A DNA stretch of 64,000 bases from Halohasta litorea (GCF_024494645.1 NZ_JANHDJ010000004.1:1-64000); one strand, 5' to 3'. Counted from the first letter of the stretch, positions 24,874 through 33,868 are shown. Made by a program: numbers and translations. Notes: generated from the sequence alone by a model not told the origin.

Positions 24874-26138
24874 TGTCACCGACACCAACCACAGACGAGG
24901 CGCTACAGAACGCTGTCGAAGCCGAACTGCGGACCGTTCGGGACCCCGAGGCGGACGTCTCCGTCTTCGAGGCCGGATTGATCGAAAACATCCACACGAC
25001 CGATGGCACGGTCATCATCGAGGTCGACCTCCACGATTTCCCGCCACAGGAGGCCGAATCGGTAACGGCCACATTGATGAAAGCCGCCTCGGCGGTCGAC
25101 GGGGTGCGGCGTGCCCACGTCGAGCAGGTCCCATCCCGACCCGACACGGATGGTCGAACGGCCGGGATCGGGACGGCCGACCGTGTGATCGCGGTCGCCA
25201 GCGCGAAAGGCGGCGTCGGAAAGTCGACCGTTGCCACAGGGATCGCCCGCTCCATATCTGCGGCTGGCGATTCGGTCGGCCTCTTCGATGCCGACATTCA
25301 CGGCCCAAACGTTCCGGAACTGATGGAGGTGAGTGGTCCGGTCCACTCCGACGATGACGGGAACCCGATCCCGGTCGAAAAACGGAGGGTCGAGATCATG
25401 AGCGTCGGATTGATGTCCGACTCGGCCCCGTTGGCCTGGCGCGGGGCGATGGCCCACGATGCGTTGTCGGAACTGTTCGAGGAGACCAGCTGGCACGATC
25501 CGGACACCATTATCATTGATCTCCCGCCGGGAACGGGAGATATTGCGCTGACGACGTTGGAAGCGGTGCCCATCGATGGCGTCGTCTTCGTCACGACGCC
25601 GTTCCACGCCGCCGTCTCGGATACCCACCGCTCCCTGCAGCTGTTCGAGGAAAACGACGTCCCCGTACTGGGGGTCGTCTCGAACATGGGTGAATTCATT
25701 TGCGATAACTGTGGCGAGCCCCACGATCTGTTCAGCGACGGCGATCCCATCGCTGCACTAAACAGACCCGTCTTGGCCGAGTTACCGTTCGACGAAACGC
25801 TCCAGGAGTTCCCGACAGTCTCCGACCAGGAGTTGCCTGCGTCGTTGCGGAGCCTCGGCGATGCGGTCTCCGAACGATATGATGACATCTGGTCGGTCGA
25901 CGTGCCGCCGGAGGCGTTGGATATCAGGGGAATGAACGCCGAAAACCGGTACGACGCTATCGAAAACGAGTTCGCCGAACTGGAGTCGGGCGAACCGATG
26001 TACGTCGTTAGTGATCGTGACCCCTCGCCGTTACAGTCACATCTCGTCGACCTCTCCGACGGCATCGAGGAACTCGACACGTTTGCGGTGAAACAACAGA
26101 ACCCCGAAACGTGGCTGGTGCGTACCGTCCGTCCTTAG
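24873..26138 (+). CDS. Mrp/ApbC-type P-loop ATPase with C-terminal DUF2249 domain
   Basis: This 421-residue protein is a three-part fusion. The N-terminal MIP18/DUF59 domain spans about 1-85. The Mrp/NBP35 ATPase follows, with deviant Walker A ASAKGGVGKSTVATG near 110 and Fe-S scaffold pair CDNC in GEFICDNCGEPHDLF near 270. The C-terminal DUF2249 domain spans about 345-421 (ALDIRGM.. FAELESGEPMYVVSDRDPSPLQ..). Mrp proteins carry Fe-S clusters to target proteins. A DUF2249 tail ties it to the stand-alone DUF2249 genes at 35.2-36.0 kb. It is placed to build Nar's clusters. Its ATG overlaps the previous stop by one base. Confidence 0.85.
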   Translation: MSPTPTTDEALQNAVEAELRTVRDPEADVSVFEAGLIENIHTTDGTVIIEVDLHDFPPQEAESVTATLMKAASAVDGVRRAHVEQVPSRPDTDGRTAGIGTADRVIAVASAKGGVGKSTVATGIARSISAAGDSVGLFDADIHGPNVPELMEVSGPVHSDDDGNPIPVEKRRVEIMSVGLMSDSAPLAWRGAMAHDALSELFEETSWHDPDTIIIDLPPGTGDIALTTLEAVPIDGVVFVTTPFHAAVSDTHRSLQLFEENDVPVLGVVSNMGEFICDNCGEPHDLFSDGDPIAALNRPVLAELPFDETLQEFPTVSDQELPASLRSLGDAVSERYDDIWSVDVPPEALDIRGMNAENRYDAIENEFAELESGEPMYVVSDRDPSPLQSHLVDLSDGIEELDTFAVKQQNPETWLVRTVRP

Positions 26139-26139
26139 G

Positions 26140-26742
26140 ATGACGACGGGAGTGATTCTCGCAGGCGGCCACTCGAGGCGGTTTGCTGACGGGGACAAGG
26201 CCCTCGCGAGGCTTGCAGGTCGACCGTTGATCGTCCATGTTGCTGAGACGTTGGCGGCGTCGTGTGATGCGTTGCTCATCAGTTGTCGGGCGTCCCAACA
26301 GCAACCGCTTCGAGAGGCCCTCGGGAGCCACGGATACGACCCGACGGTCGTCGTCGACGAGGCGGTTGTCGGACCGCTTGGAGGCATCCGTGATGGGTTA
26401 CACAAAGCAGATACACTGTGGAGTTACGTGGTCGGCTGTGATTTCCCAGGCATCGATACGCAGACACTGGAGGCATTGGATGGGGAAACGGATGCGGAGG
26501 CGGTCTTGTTCGCGTCTTCGGGACGGACGCAACCGCTCTGTGGCCGGTATCGAACGGAACCGACCGCAGTAGCCGCCGACAACCTGCTTTCAGCGGACTG
26601 CCGCCGAGTGACCACACTCGTATCGGAACTGTCCGTTGAAGTACGTCCTGGAGAACACCAACCGTTCGCTGTCGACACTCGGCTCAAGAACGTGAATACA
26701 CGTGCTGATCTCGATTCGTTGAGCGTAGACGGTCGCGAATAG
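26140..26742 (+). CDS. mobA: Molybdenum cofactor guanylyltransferase MobA
   Basis: This 200-residue enzyme joins GMP to molybdopterin to make the bis-MGD cofactor of NarG. The N-terminal GTP-binding signature is VILAGGHSRRFADGDKALARL (LAGG-x-S-x-RxG.DK type). VVDEAVVGPLGGIRDGL and YVVGCDFPGID (metal-binding Asp) follow, and the tail KNVNTRADLDSL is typical of MobA. One base separates it from the Mrp fusion, so it is the last gene of the nar transcript. Confidence 0.9.
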   Translation: MTTGVILAGGHSRRFADGDKALARLAGRPLIVHVAETLAASCDALLISCRASQQQPLREALGSHGYDPTVVVDEAVVGPLGGIRDGLHKADTLWSYVVGCDFPGIDTQTLEALDGETDAEAVLFASSGRTQPLCGRYRTEPTAVAADNLLSADCRRVTTLVSELSVEVRPGEHQPFAVDTRLKNVNTRADLDSLSVDGRE

Positions 26743-26755
26743 ATCCGCTAATATA

Positions 26756-27265
26756 TCAACTGATGTAGACTGCACCCTTCATACCGAGAGTGGCGTGAGG
26801 ATCACATTGGTAGAGAACCGTTCCGGATTCCTCGAAGGTGTATTGGTAGGTATGGCCTTCCTCCTCGACGGTTTCACTATTCAGTGGCCCATCGCCCGCG
26901 GAGGAGACGTTGTGAAGGCCGCCGTTGCCAGTCCACTTCCACGTAACGGTCGTTCCCGGCGAGATGGCAATCGCTGCTGGATCGAACAGCAGTTGCTCGT
27001 AGCCGACCGCCACCGTCACTTCGTCCTGTCCGGTCAGGTCAACTGTCCCATCATAGTTATCCGTTTCATCGAACCATCCGTCATACTCCGGCTCCTCGGT
27101 TAGGTAGGTCAGCTCATCCGAGCCGCCCGCTGTACTGTCGTCTCCGTTTGATTCGGTGTTATCACCTGCATCGGCATTGCTAGACGTACAGCCAGCCAAC
27201 AGTGTGATTGCTGTGATACCCGTGGTGCTCACAATGGCCCGTCGACTGTATTTGGATGGTGCCAT
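26756..27265 (-). CDS. Halocyanin-type blue copper lipoprotein
   Basis: This 169-residue protein has a twin-arginine lipoprotein signal (YSRRAIVSTTGITAITLLAGC, lipobox Cys at about 26), an acidic Ser/Asp linker, and a plastocyanin-like domain. Type 1 copper ligands are His in GGLHNVSS and Cys-His-Met in LYQCDPHATLGMKG. It sits outside the membrane as an electron shuttle. Its position, divergent from nirK, makes it the likely electron donor for nitrite reductase. It ends close to the end of mobA on the opposite strand. Confidence 0.9.
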   Translation of the reverse strand: MAPSKYSRRAIVSTTGITAITLLAGCTSSNADAGDNTESNGDDSTAGGSDELTYLTEEPEYDGWFDETDNYDGTVDLTGQDEVTVAVGYEQLLFDPAAIAISPGTTVTWKWTGNGGLHNVSSAGDGPLNSETVEEEGHTYQYTFEESGTVLYQCDPHATLGMKGAVYIS

Positions 27266-27331
27266 CAGTTAGTGGGTCTCACCCTCCTACCAAAACAGGT
27301 AACTTGTATTCTCAGGAAACAATACTATGGT

Positions 27332-27343
27332 CGAATATGTTCG
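27332..27343. promoter_or_regulatory. CGAA-N4-TTCG site between halocyanin and nirK
   Basis: CGAATATGTTCG, an exact match to the repeat, lies about 72 bases upstream of the halocyanin start and 220 bases upstream of nirK. With the standard spacing it would give a leader of about 27 bases for the halocyanin mRNA. Confidence 0.55.
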
Positions 27344-27473
27344 CCTCTAATTAGTCATACCTGCAAACAGGGAGTTAATATTTCAGGATCTGTTGTTTCA
27401 GTGAACATACGACAACTACTCGGATCGCGCTCCTCACCTGTCAGTATATACGTTCCCACTAATTACGTTGGAC

Positions 27474-27485
27474 CGATTATGTTCG
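27474..27485. promoter_or_regulatory. Near-match CGAA-N4-TTCG site upstream of nirK
   Basis: CGATTATGTTCG has one mismatch from the repeat and lies 83 bases before nirK ATG 27563. It would place transcription start near 27524, leaving a short leader that contains a GGAGG ribosome-binding-like sequence 7 bases before the ATG. Confidence 0.45.
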
Positions 27486-27562
27486 ATGTTGTTCTCAGTC
27501 AGAAGTATTTACACCATTGATTGAAGCAATTCTCTGCGCGAGATTTAGCTGGAGGAAATCCC

Positions 27563-28657
27563 ATGGATAACCAACCCAACCGTCGAACGGTCCTACGAAC
27601 TGCGGCTGTCGGTGGATCGTTTGTCGTCGCAGGCTGTCTGGGATCGTCGGCACCGAACGGTAGCGAGGGCACTGTCGACGGTTCGGCCCAGCAGACGGCC
27701 GATGAGGGACTCCCCGACGCCAAAGCAGTAGACACGGATCGTGTGGCTGCCGATCCAACTGATATTCCCGACCCAGTCGACTGGGACGAACCACGAGAAC
27801 ACGACCATACAGTCACTGTTGAGGAGGTAACTGCCGAAATCGAACCGGGCGTCACATTCGATTACATGACCTACGGTGGTCAAGTTCCAGGACCGATGGT
27901 CCGGGTCCGGCAGGGTGATACGGTCAACCTCACCTTCGAGAACCCTGAAGACAGTAATCTGCCGCACAACGTCGATTACCACGCGGTGTACGGACCGGGC
28001 GGCGGTGCTGAGGCAACGACAACCGCGCCGGACGAAACCGCACAGCTACGATTCAAAGCGACCTACCCAGGCGCGTACATCTACCACTGTGCGGTACAGA
28101 ACATGGATATGCACATTAGCGCGGGGATGTTCGGAATCATCCTCGTCGAACCACAGGGTGGACTCACAGATGTCGACCACGAGATCTACCTTGGTCAACA
28201 CGGCCTCTACACGAAGGGAGAGGTCGGCGAGGAAGGCCACCACGCCTTCGATGTGGATTCGCTGCTGACGGAGAATCCTACCTACGTGGTGATGAACGGT
28301 GAGAAATACGCGATGACTGCCGACGTTCACGGTCACGCCGCAACAGTCAAAACGGGTGACACAGCTCGTGTCTACTTCGTCAACGGGGGACCGAACATCA
28401 CGAGCAGCTTCCATCCCATTGGCAACGTCTGGAAGAACATGTATCCACAGGGATCGCTCAGCACAACGCCTCAGACCAATATCCAGACAACACCCGTCCC
28501 ACCGGGGAGTACGACCATCGCCACAATGGAGTTCCCGGTTCCTGGAACGATCAAACTCGTCGACCACGCTCTAACGCGGGTCGCACGGAAGGGCTGTCTG
28601 GCGACGGTCAACGTCACGGGCGAAGAGAATTCAGAGGTGTTTAACGATAAGCCGTAG
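27563..28657 (+). CDS. nirK: Copper-containing nitrite reductase NirK
   Basis: This 364-residue enzyme reduces nitrite to nitric oxide. It has a twin-arginine signal with lipobox-like Cys (NRRTVLRTAAVGGSFVVAGC). Two cupredoxin domains follow. Domain 1 has LPHNVDYHA (type 1 His, then type 2 His), YIYHCAVQ (type 2 His, type 1 Cys) and MDMHISAGMFG (type 1 His and Met). Domain 2 has SSFHPIG with the third type 2 His. All seven copper ligands are present. I use ATG 27563 rather than TTG 27521 because it begins the Tat signal and has GGAGG upstream. Confidence 0.95.
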   Translation: MDNQPNRRTVLRTAAVGGSFVVAGCLGSSAPNGSEGTVDGSAQQTADEGLPDAKAVDTDRVAADPTDIPDPVDWDEPREHDHTVTVEEVTAEIEPGVTFDYMTYGGQVPGPMVRVRQGDTVNLTFENPEDSNLPHNVDYHAVYGPGGGAEATTTAPDETAQLRFKATYPGAYIYHCAVQNMDMHISAGMFGIILVEPQGGLTDVDHEIYLGQHGLYTKGEVGEEGHHAFDVDSLLTENPTYVVMNGEKYAMTADVHGHAATVKTGDTARVYFVNGGPNITSSFHPIGNVWKNMYPQGSLSTTPQTNIQTTPVPPGSTTIATMEFPVPGTIKLVDHALTRVARKGCLATVNVTGEENSEVFNDKP

Positions 28658-28860
28658 TCCACGCCGGTCAAGCGTGCGTATCCTCGCTCAGTTTTAAAAA
28701 TGAGTATCTCTTCTCCTTCTATGGCAGAATTCGGACGATTCAATGTGTTCTCGGTCGAATCCAGTTACATTTGCGGACCAACAAGCGACACTGGAGTCTC
28801 TGATGAAGCTCGGTATACAACTACACTTGACTGGTCTCTCTGTCTCGAATTCTGTCTGAG

Positions 28861-29337
28861 CTATATATTTCGCACCGCATCAAGCAGTTCCTCGTAGTCC
28901 GGTTCGTTCGTTGGATCGTCTGCAATCCAACTGTCTGTTATCGTAGCGTCCTCATCAAGAACGAACACCGCCCGGTTTGCGATCCCATGTAGGCCGAGAT
29001 CTTCGATATCGATTTCAAGATCGAATGTGCGAATAGCTTCGCCTGCCATATCGCTGATGAGGTCGAACTCGATACCGTGTTCTTCGCGGAACGCGCCTTG
29101 GGCGAACGGGGAGTCAGCACTCACACCGAGCACCGTCGCTCCAGCCTCCTGAAACTCATCAAGTCGGGTTTGAAAGGCAACCATTTCGTTCGTACAGGGA
29201 GGTGTGAACGCACCCGGAAAGAACGCAAGCACAACGGGGCCATCGCCGAGCGTCTCTTCGAGTTCAAACGGTTCATGATCGCTTGTACCACGCGTCGCGG
29301 TGAAATTCGGTGCTGTATCGCCAGGTTCGAGCATCAT
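28861..29337 (-). CDS. Peroxiredoxin (AhpC/TSA family)
   Basis: This 158-residue thiol peroxidase has the peroxidatic Cys in AFFPGAFTPPCTNEM near residue 48. The Thr three before it and the downstream ISDMAGEAIRTF..IANRAVFVLD segments are family landmarks. No clear resolving Cys is visible, so it resembles 1-Cys or BCP/AhpE types. It would protect against peroxide. It is not preceded by the CGAA-N4-TTCG site, so it is probably not in that regulon. The start could be Met 1 or Met 2. Confidence 0.88.
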   Translation of the reverse strand: MMLEPGDTAPNFTATRGTSDHEPFELEETLGDGPVVLAFFPGAFTPPCTNEMVAFQTRLDEFQEAGATVLGVSADSPFAQGAFREEHGIEFDLISDMAGEAIRTFDLEIDIEDLGLHGIANRAVFVLDEDATITDSWIADDPTNEPDYEELLDAVRNI

Positions 29338-29509
29338 TAGAAGATGATGTTCGTGTATATATAATATCCAGTGCGAATTTGTTCCCTACGGGCTAGCTGA
29401 CCAAGTGTTTTGATACCAACTAGTTCATGTGGACACCAGTCCCCTTACTCTCATAACACTCTACATCGAACTAAATTAGAGACAATGGGTGTCCAAAACA
29501 GGATACTCC

Positions 29510-30439
29510 TCATACGACCCGATTGACCAAATCGTCTCCGTCACGAATCCGGGAGACGTTCTCATCGACGAGTGCTGCTACATGGTTACAGTAGTCCCGG
29601 GTGAAGGCTCCACAGTGTGGCGAGACGATCACGTCGTCCATCCCCCACAGGGGCGAGGCGTCGGGCAACGGCTCGGTTTCGAAGACGTCCAGTGCAGCCC
29701 CCGCAATCAGGTCGTCTTCGAGTGCAGTCACGAGTGCGGCTTGGTCGACGACGCCCCCGCGGCCGACATTGATAACGTACGCATCGTCGTCCATTGCTGC
29801 AAACGTTTCCCCGTCGACCATCCCCCTCGTCCGATCGGTGAGTGGGACCGCCAACACGACGAATCGAGCCTCCGAGACGGCCTCTAGTAGGTCGTCGGGC
29901 GTATAGACCTCTTCGACGCCCGGTTCCGGCGTCGGCGTCCGACGAACGCCGACCACATCGAGACCGAGCCCAGTGAGCCGGTCGACGATGCCTCGCCCGA
30001 GACTACCCAATCCGACGACACAAGCTGTTTCGCCGTCGACTGTCCAGGCTTCGTCCCAGTCGGGTTGTGACCAGTCCCTCCGTTGTTGATTCCCGATGTG
30101 TTGGTGAAGCCGCCGGGCGAATGCGAGAACGTAGCCCGCAACAGTCTCCCCGATCGCGTCTCCGTGGATGCCAGTACTGTTCGTGAGAGGGGTACTCTCG
30201 TCTTGAAACCGTTCGAAGGGGAACTGGTCGACGCCCGCGAGCACACAGTGAACCCACCCGGAATCGAGGAACGCCTCATGGTAGTCGAACGTCACGACAC
30301 CCTGATCCGGGGAGAGACGATCTACCGACTCGTCGAAAACTGTCGTCTCGATCGGCGTGTCGTTCAGTTCATCGAGCAGTACCCCTGGTGGGAAAAGTGT
30401 CGACACCGACTCGTCGACCACGAGCCTCTGTAGATCCAT
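29510..30439 (-). CDS. D-2-hydroxyacid dehydrogenase (NAD-dependent)
   Basis: This 309-residue protein has the two-domain D-isomer dehydrogenase fold. NAD-binding motif: CVVGLGSLGRGIVDRL near 145-160. Catalytic Arg lies in NVGRGGVVDQAALV, Glu in DVFETEPLPDASPLW, and His in VSPHCGAFTRDY. Members reduce 2-keto acids or act on phosphoglycerate; the substrate is not predictable. A paralogue lies at 54014-54964. It stands alone between the peroxiredoxin and a small membrane gene. Confidence 0.87.
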   Translation of the reverse strand: MDLQRLVVDESVSTLFPPGVLLDELNDTPIETTVFDESVDRLSPDQGVVTFDYHEAFLDSGWVHCVLAGVDQFPFERFQDESTPLTNSTGIHGDAIGETVAGYVLAFARRLHQHIGNQQRRDWSQPDWDEAWTVDGETACVVGLGSLGRGIVDRLTGLGLDVVGVRRTPTPEPGVEEVYTPDDLLEAVSEARFVVLAVPLTDRTRGMVDGETFAAMDDDAYVINVGRGGVVDQAALVTALEDDLIAGAALDVFETEPLPDASPLWGMDDVIVSPHCGAFTRDYCNHVAALVDENVSRIRDGDDLVNRVV

Positions 30440-30512
30440 ACGGGCGTGTATACAGTCCAGTACCTAACGCTTGTTCAAAACGATAACCCTCACTACTGAA
30501 GGGCAGTACAAC

Positions 30513-30524
30513 CGAATATATTCG
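30513..30524. promoter_or_regulatory. CGAA-N4-TTCG site for the small membrane gene at 30562
   Basis: CGAATATATTCG, a perfect palindrome. Its centre is 43.5 bases before ATG 30562, matching the spacing at the other island promoters. Confidence 0.65.
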
Positions 30525-30561
30525 CCACAAATCGAATACGTCCATGTTGGTTTCATCTACC

Positions 30562-30732
30562 ATGTCCACAAACGGTCTCATAGCCCCGGTTGTATTCGGC
30601 AGTATTGCAGGCGGTGTCGGTCTCACTGTGTATTCGTATGAGGTTGCCATTCTATGTGGTCTCATCGGATACTTTCTCGGTAATGCCATCCAAAGTACCG
30701 TCTGGGCAGTTACTGACGTGAACAGCCGTTGA
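30562..30732 (+). CDS. Small membrane protein in the denitrification regulon
   Basis: This 56-residue protein starts MSTNGLIAPVVFGSIAGGVG and has two hydrophobic helices joined by a short loop (GLTVYSYEVAILCGLIGYFLGNAI). An upstream ATG at 30544 exists, but the operator spacing favours 30562. The perfect CGAA-N4-TTCG site before it implies co-regulation with the nitrite and nitric oxide genes. Function unknown; it may assist the NnrS-like protein next to it. Confidence 0.6.
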   Translation: MSTNGLIAPVVFGSIAGGVGLTVYSYEVAILCGLIGYFLGNAIQSTVWAVTDVNSR

Positions 30733-30808
30733 AATGCTTCGCGGAGAACACGACAAACCCAGCTTTCAGAGGTAATTACTGACCAGAAGACAGTCACGGA
30801 GGGATCGC

Positions 30809-31999
30809 TTACTGTGCTGCTTGTCTGAAGAACAGCCCGATTAGGAGATATGCATATCCAATGGCCCCGGCAACGCCGAGCGTCTGGCCGACGATCACCA
30901 GGCTCTCAGTATCGATCAGGTACCCACTCACCTCAACGGCGAGTCCACCAGCCAGTGCGACCAGTACCCCAGTCGCGAACCGATCACCGGCTGCAGGAAC
31001 CCGTGTGATTCCGGGTGGGTAAAACTGGAACCCGATACCGGCGATCGTCAGGCCGAGAAATCCCAAGATGGCGAGTCGATAGTGAGCGGTAACGAGGAGG
31101 GTCGACCGATAGCCGGGAGCCAGCGCGAACAACCCACCCAGACCGACGAGGGCCAACCCAGCCAATGCCCCGCCGAGCACACCGTGCAAACCGATCCGAC
31201 GACGCTCGCTCCGGTAGAAGAGCCAGCCGAAACCGGCGGCGAAGCCGGTCAGGGCAACAGTCTCGAAGAGTGCACCTACCAGGAGCAGTCTGCCACTGGG
31301 GAGACCAGCAGCGATCAGTCCTGGACCGAGAACGCCGGTCGACAACACGAGGGCGACGAGCCACTCCGGGGGAGTCGCTCCGAGAAACCGTGGCAGAAGA
31401 CGGAATCCGATTCCAAAGACGAGTAGGCCAGTAGTGCCAGCCGCCAGCAGGTGGGAAAGTCGTTGCACCGACCCATCGAACCCTGTGGGTAGTGGCAGCT
31501 GCGTGGCGAGCAGTCCATACGTTCCAACGGCCAGATACGCGAGAGCAATGGGAAGCACGGCATTGGCCATCCGGTCGACCGACCGCCGCTCGGCGTTATG
31601 CTCACCCGTCCCCGTTTCGCGGCCGGTAGGATTGTCACGGAGCGTCCAGCCGAGAATCCCCAGAAAGATACAAACCCCGGCGGTCCACAGAACGGCACCG
31701 ACCGAAGCCAGCCGATCGGAGAGCGGTGCCACTGTGAGCATCGCCGTCCCGACGACAGCGAGTGGAAGATGTAACGCTGGTGCCTGTGGGACTGCCAACT
31801 CCCGGTCGAAGTACGACGGGATGAGCGAGTAGGCCTTTCCAAACACCATGTGAAAGACGAATCCGAACAACCCGAGGGTAACCGAGGATCGTCGAGTGAT
31901 ACCGACGAGGACAGCGAGCTGCCAGACGACAAGCCAGATCGTACTGGCCACAACGAATCCACGGCCCCATCTTGAGACGGGTTTACTCACTGTGGCCAT
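30809..31999 (-). CDS. NnrS-like polytopic membrane protein
   Basis: This 396-residue protein has about 12 membrane helices. Helix-borne His residues recur (GFVFHMVFGKAYSLIP, PALHLPLAV, LSHLLAAGTTGLLVFGIGFRLLPRFLG, VTAHYRLAILGF), as in NnrS and CoxI-like heme-copper proteins. NnrS helps cells cope with nitric oxide during denitrification. The gene follows the next CoxI-like gene on the same strand (135 bases apart), so both are probably one transcript. Exact heme content cannot be told from sequence alone. Confidence 0.68.
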   Translation of the reverse strand: MATVSKPVSRWGRGFVVASTIWLVVWQLAVLVGITRRSSVTLGLFGFVFHMVFGKAYSLIPSYFDRELAVPQAPALHLPLAVVGTAMLTVAPLSDRLASVGAVLWTAGVCIFLGILGWTLRDNPTGRETGTGEHNAERRSVDRMANAVLPIALAYLAVGTYGLLATQLPLPTGFDGSVQRLSHLLAAGTTGLLVFGIGFRLLPRFLGATPPEWLVALVLSTGVLGPGLIAAGLPSGRLLLVGALFETVALTGFAAGFGWLFYRSERRRIGLHGVLGGALAGLALVGLGGLFALAPGYRSTLLVTAHYRLAILGFLGLTIAGIGFQFYPPGITRVPAAGDRFATGVLVALAGGLAVEVSGYLIDTESLVIVGQTLGVAGAIGYAYLLIGLFFRQAAQ

Positions 32000-32133
32000 A
32001 CACCACCATCAGTACGCCACCCGAAACCCCGATTGCGTAACCGACATACCGCGACAGTGAACTCCCTTTTATCAATTGTAACAGACTCACTTTGCCCACC
32101 GCTACTGGTGAATTCGAAATCAATATAGACATC

Positions 32134-33495
32134 CTACTGATCAGTATTCCCATCCGTTGCTGGCTGGCTCACAACCGTCGCGAGCCGTCCACCGAGGATT
32201 TTCGACAGCGAATCGGGGCTGTGGTTGTGGATCACACCGAGGATATTGGTTACAAATACGACGATACCCGCCAGCAGGACGACGCCACTCGTCACGGTAA
32301 CGGTCGAGGAGACATCGAGCCAGGCAGCACCGACGAGACCGATCGTACCCACCGACAGCAGGCCGAAATCGGTCGCTGCGAGTCGGTCGTCATAGAGATC
32401 GTCGATCATCGGTACCGGCTCGTAGCCCAGTCGGTCGCTGTAACGGTCGACCCAGATAATGAACGGAACGATGTGGTAGAGCGTACCGAGCACGACGAAA
32501 CCGATAACGCCGAGTACGAGCAGATACAGCGTCCGCGGGCCGCCGAACAGCGCCTCCCGTGCGAGCGGATCGGCGATCCACGCCGGAGCCGCGAGGATCG
32601 CCCAGCCGCCGAGGGCGACCGTTGCGACGGCGTACCGCGAACACATCGGCGTCCAGTCGATCTGCGTCTCGTAGAGACGGCGACCGAGGATGATGCTGAA
32701 TCCGGCGAGGGAAACTACCATGAGCAGCCCACCAACAGTGGCGAGTGGCGCGGAATCGAGGAGTCGACCGGCCGCAAGCCCGAGGACACCGACTGGGTAG
32801 CCGACCGCTTCGAACGCTCGAAGCGGGCGGTCGACCCCGTGGAGTTTGGTCTGGGTGAACATCGTCGCCAGCTGGTAGAGTGCACCGAGGACTGTTGTGA
32901 TGACGATACCGAACACAGCGAGTGTCACGTGGGCATGGATCACAGCCGTTCGTGTCACCGTTTCGGGACCGAACAGCGGGCGGGTGAAATCGATGGCGAG
33001 TAACAGTCCGAGTGTCGTCGTGAGGAGCAGAAATCCGAGTGCGAGAGCGAAATGACGCTCCGTAACGTCGTAGGCGGACTGCCCCCAAAGCGTACGGCCG
33101 ATATTGTAGACGAAGATCCAGAACCCACCGAGGAGGATCGCAGCGAAGACCGGTGCGATCCCGAGGCTTCCAGTTGCGAGTGCTCCGGCGAACCCGAGCA
33201 GACCGACTGTAACAGCCCAGAGTTGGAGCGTCGACAGTCGCCGGGAGTGGAGTTCGGTGCCCGACCAGACGGGAACGAACTGCGTCATCGCGCCCATAAT
33301 CGTGATACAGATCCACCCAGCCAACAAGAGATGGACGTGTGCAAGCGTCAGCAACGCCGAAAACTGGCCGAACGCGGTTCCAATACCGATGAGGACCCCG
33401 CCCAGAAGACAGCCGAGCCCGACGAGAAAGTGGCGAAGCGGAACCCGCATCGGCGGTTGATTGGCGGTGTCGAGGTCGTTCGGAACAACGGTCAT
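32134..33495 (-). CDS. CoxI/NnrS-like 12-helix membrane protein
   Basis: This 453-residue protein has about 12 helices. Conserved His sites include LLTLAHVHLLLAGWICITIMG (near residue 50), RTAVIHAHVTLAVFGIVITT and GTLYHIVPFIIWVDRYSD, resembling stripped-down heme-copper oxidase subunit I found near denitrification genes. The Cu-B/Tyr motif HPEVY is absent, so oxygen reduction is unlikely. It may bind or reduce nitric oxide, or serve as an assembly factor. Start at ATG 33495 is supported by an operator centred 44.5 bases upstream; longer frames upstream lack membrane character. Confidence 0.7.
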   Translation of the reverse strand: MTVVPNDLDTANQPPMRVPLRHFLVGLGCLLGGVLIGIGTAFGQFSALLTLAHVHLLLAGWICITIMGAMTQFVPVWSGTELHSRRLSTLQLWAVTVGLLGFAGALATGSLGIAPVFAAILLGGFWIFVYNIGRTLWGQSAYDVTERHFALALGFLLLTTTLGLLLAIDFTRPLFGPETVTRTAVIHAHVTLAVFGIVITTVLGALYQLATMFTQTKLHGVDRPLRAFEAVGYPVGVLGLAAGRLLDSAPLATVGGLLMVVSLAGFSIILGRRLYETQIDWTPMCSRYAVATVALGGWAILAAPAWIADPLAREALFGGPRTLYLLVLGVIGFVVLGTLYHIVPFIIWVDRYSDRLGYEPVPMIDDLYDDRLAATDFGLLSVGTIGLVGAAWLDVSSTVTVTSGVVLLAGIVVFVTNILGVIHNHSPDSLSKILGGRLATVVSQPATDGNTDQ

Positions 33496-33533
33496 ACTGC
33501 GCTGTTGGGACCCAACATCCCTGCGAATAGTCC

Positions 33534-33545
33534 CGAATATATTCG
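33534..33545. promoter_or_regulatory. CGAA-N4-TTCG site for the CoxI/NnrS-like gene
   Basis: CGAATATATTCG, a perfect palindrome centred 44.5 bases before the minus-strand ATG at 33495. It lies in the short gap after the end of the HemA-tail-like gene. Confidence 0.68.
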
Positions 33546-33553
33546 AGCCGATC

Positions 33554-33868
33554 TCAGGCTTTGGGATCGAAGAGGTCGACTGCGGTCCGAACCGTCTCCG
33601 GGTCGTGATCGTCGGCTTCGAGGACGGACTCGGGTGAGGAAAGGATTTCATCGAGGATGGCCGTCGCCATCTCGTCGACGATCCGCCGCTGCTCGGCCGT
33701 TAGCGTTCCGTGTGCTTCGAGGCGATTCATCGCCTGCTGGAGTTCCTGCTGTTTGATTCGTTCGCCGTGGGCTCGAATCGACTGTTTGACCGCTTCGGGG
33801 TCGACAGCGCCGTCGCCCTCTCCGACAGCAGTCTGTTGGTGGTCCATATCGTCTGTGTATCCATCCAC
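33554..33868 (-). CDS. Stand-alone protein like the C-terminal domain of glutamyl-tRNA reductase
   Basis: This protein of about 104 residues is mainly helical. The segment IRAHGERIKQQELQQAMNRL..LTAEQRRIVDEMATAILDEIL (about 30-75) resembles the C-terminal dimerisation domain of glutamyl-tRNA reductase (HemA), without the catalytic part. The gene starts one base away from the stop of the upstream radical SAM gene (TGA then GTG 33868), or at an internal ATG 33847. It is therefore coupled to that enzyme. A regulatory or partner role in heme supply during anaerobic growth is plausible (inference). Confidence 0.65.
   Translation of the reverse strand: MDGYTDDMDHQQTAVGEGDGAVDPEAVKQSIRAHGERIKQQELQQAMNRLEAHGTLTAEQRRIVDEMATAILDEILSSPESVLEADDHDPETVRTAVDLFDPKA

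Noticed and set aside
27272..27520. Small plus-strand frame between halocyanin and nirK
   Set aside because: It covers the divergent promoter region with two operator sites and has no protein-like features.
28700..28897. 65-codon plus-strand open frame beside the peroxiredoxin
   Set aside because: It overlaps the peroxiredoxin end in antisense and ends in poly-Ser from that shadow.
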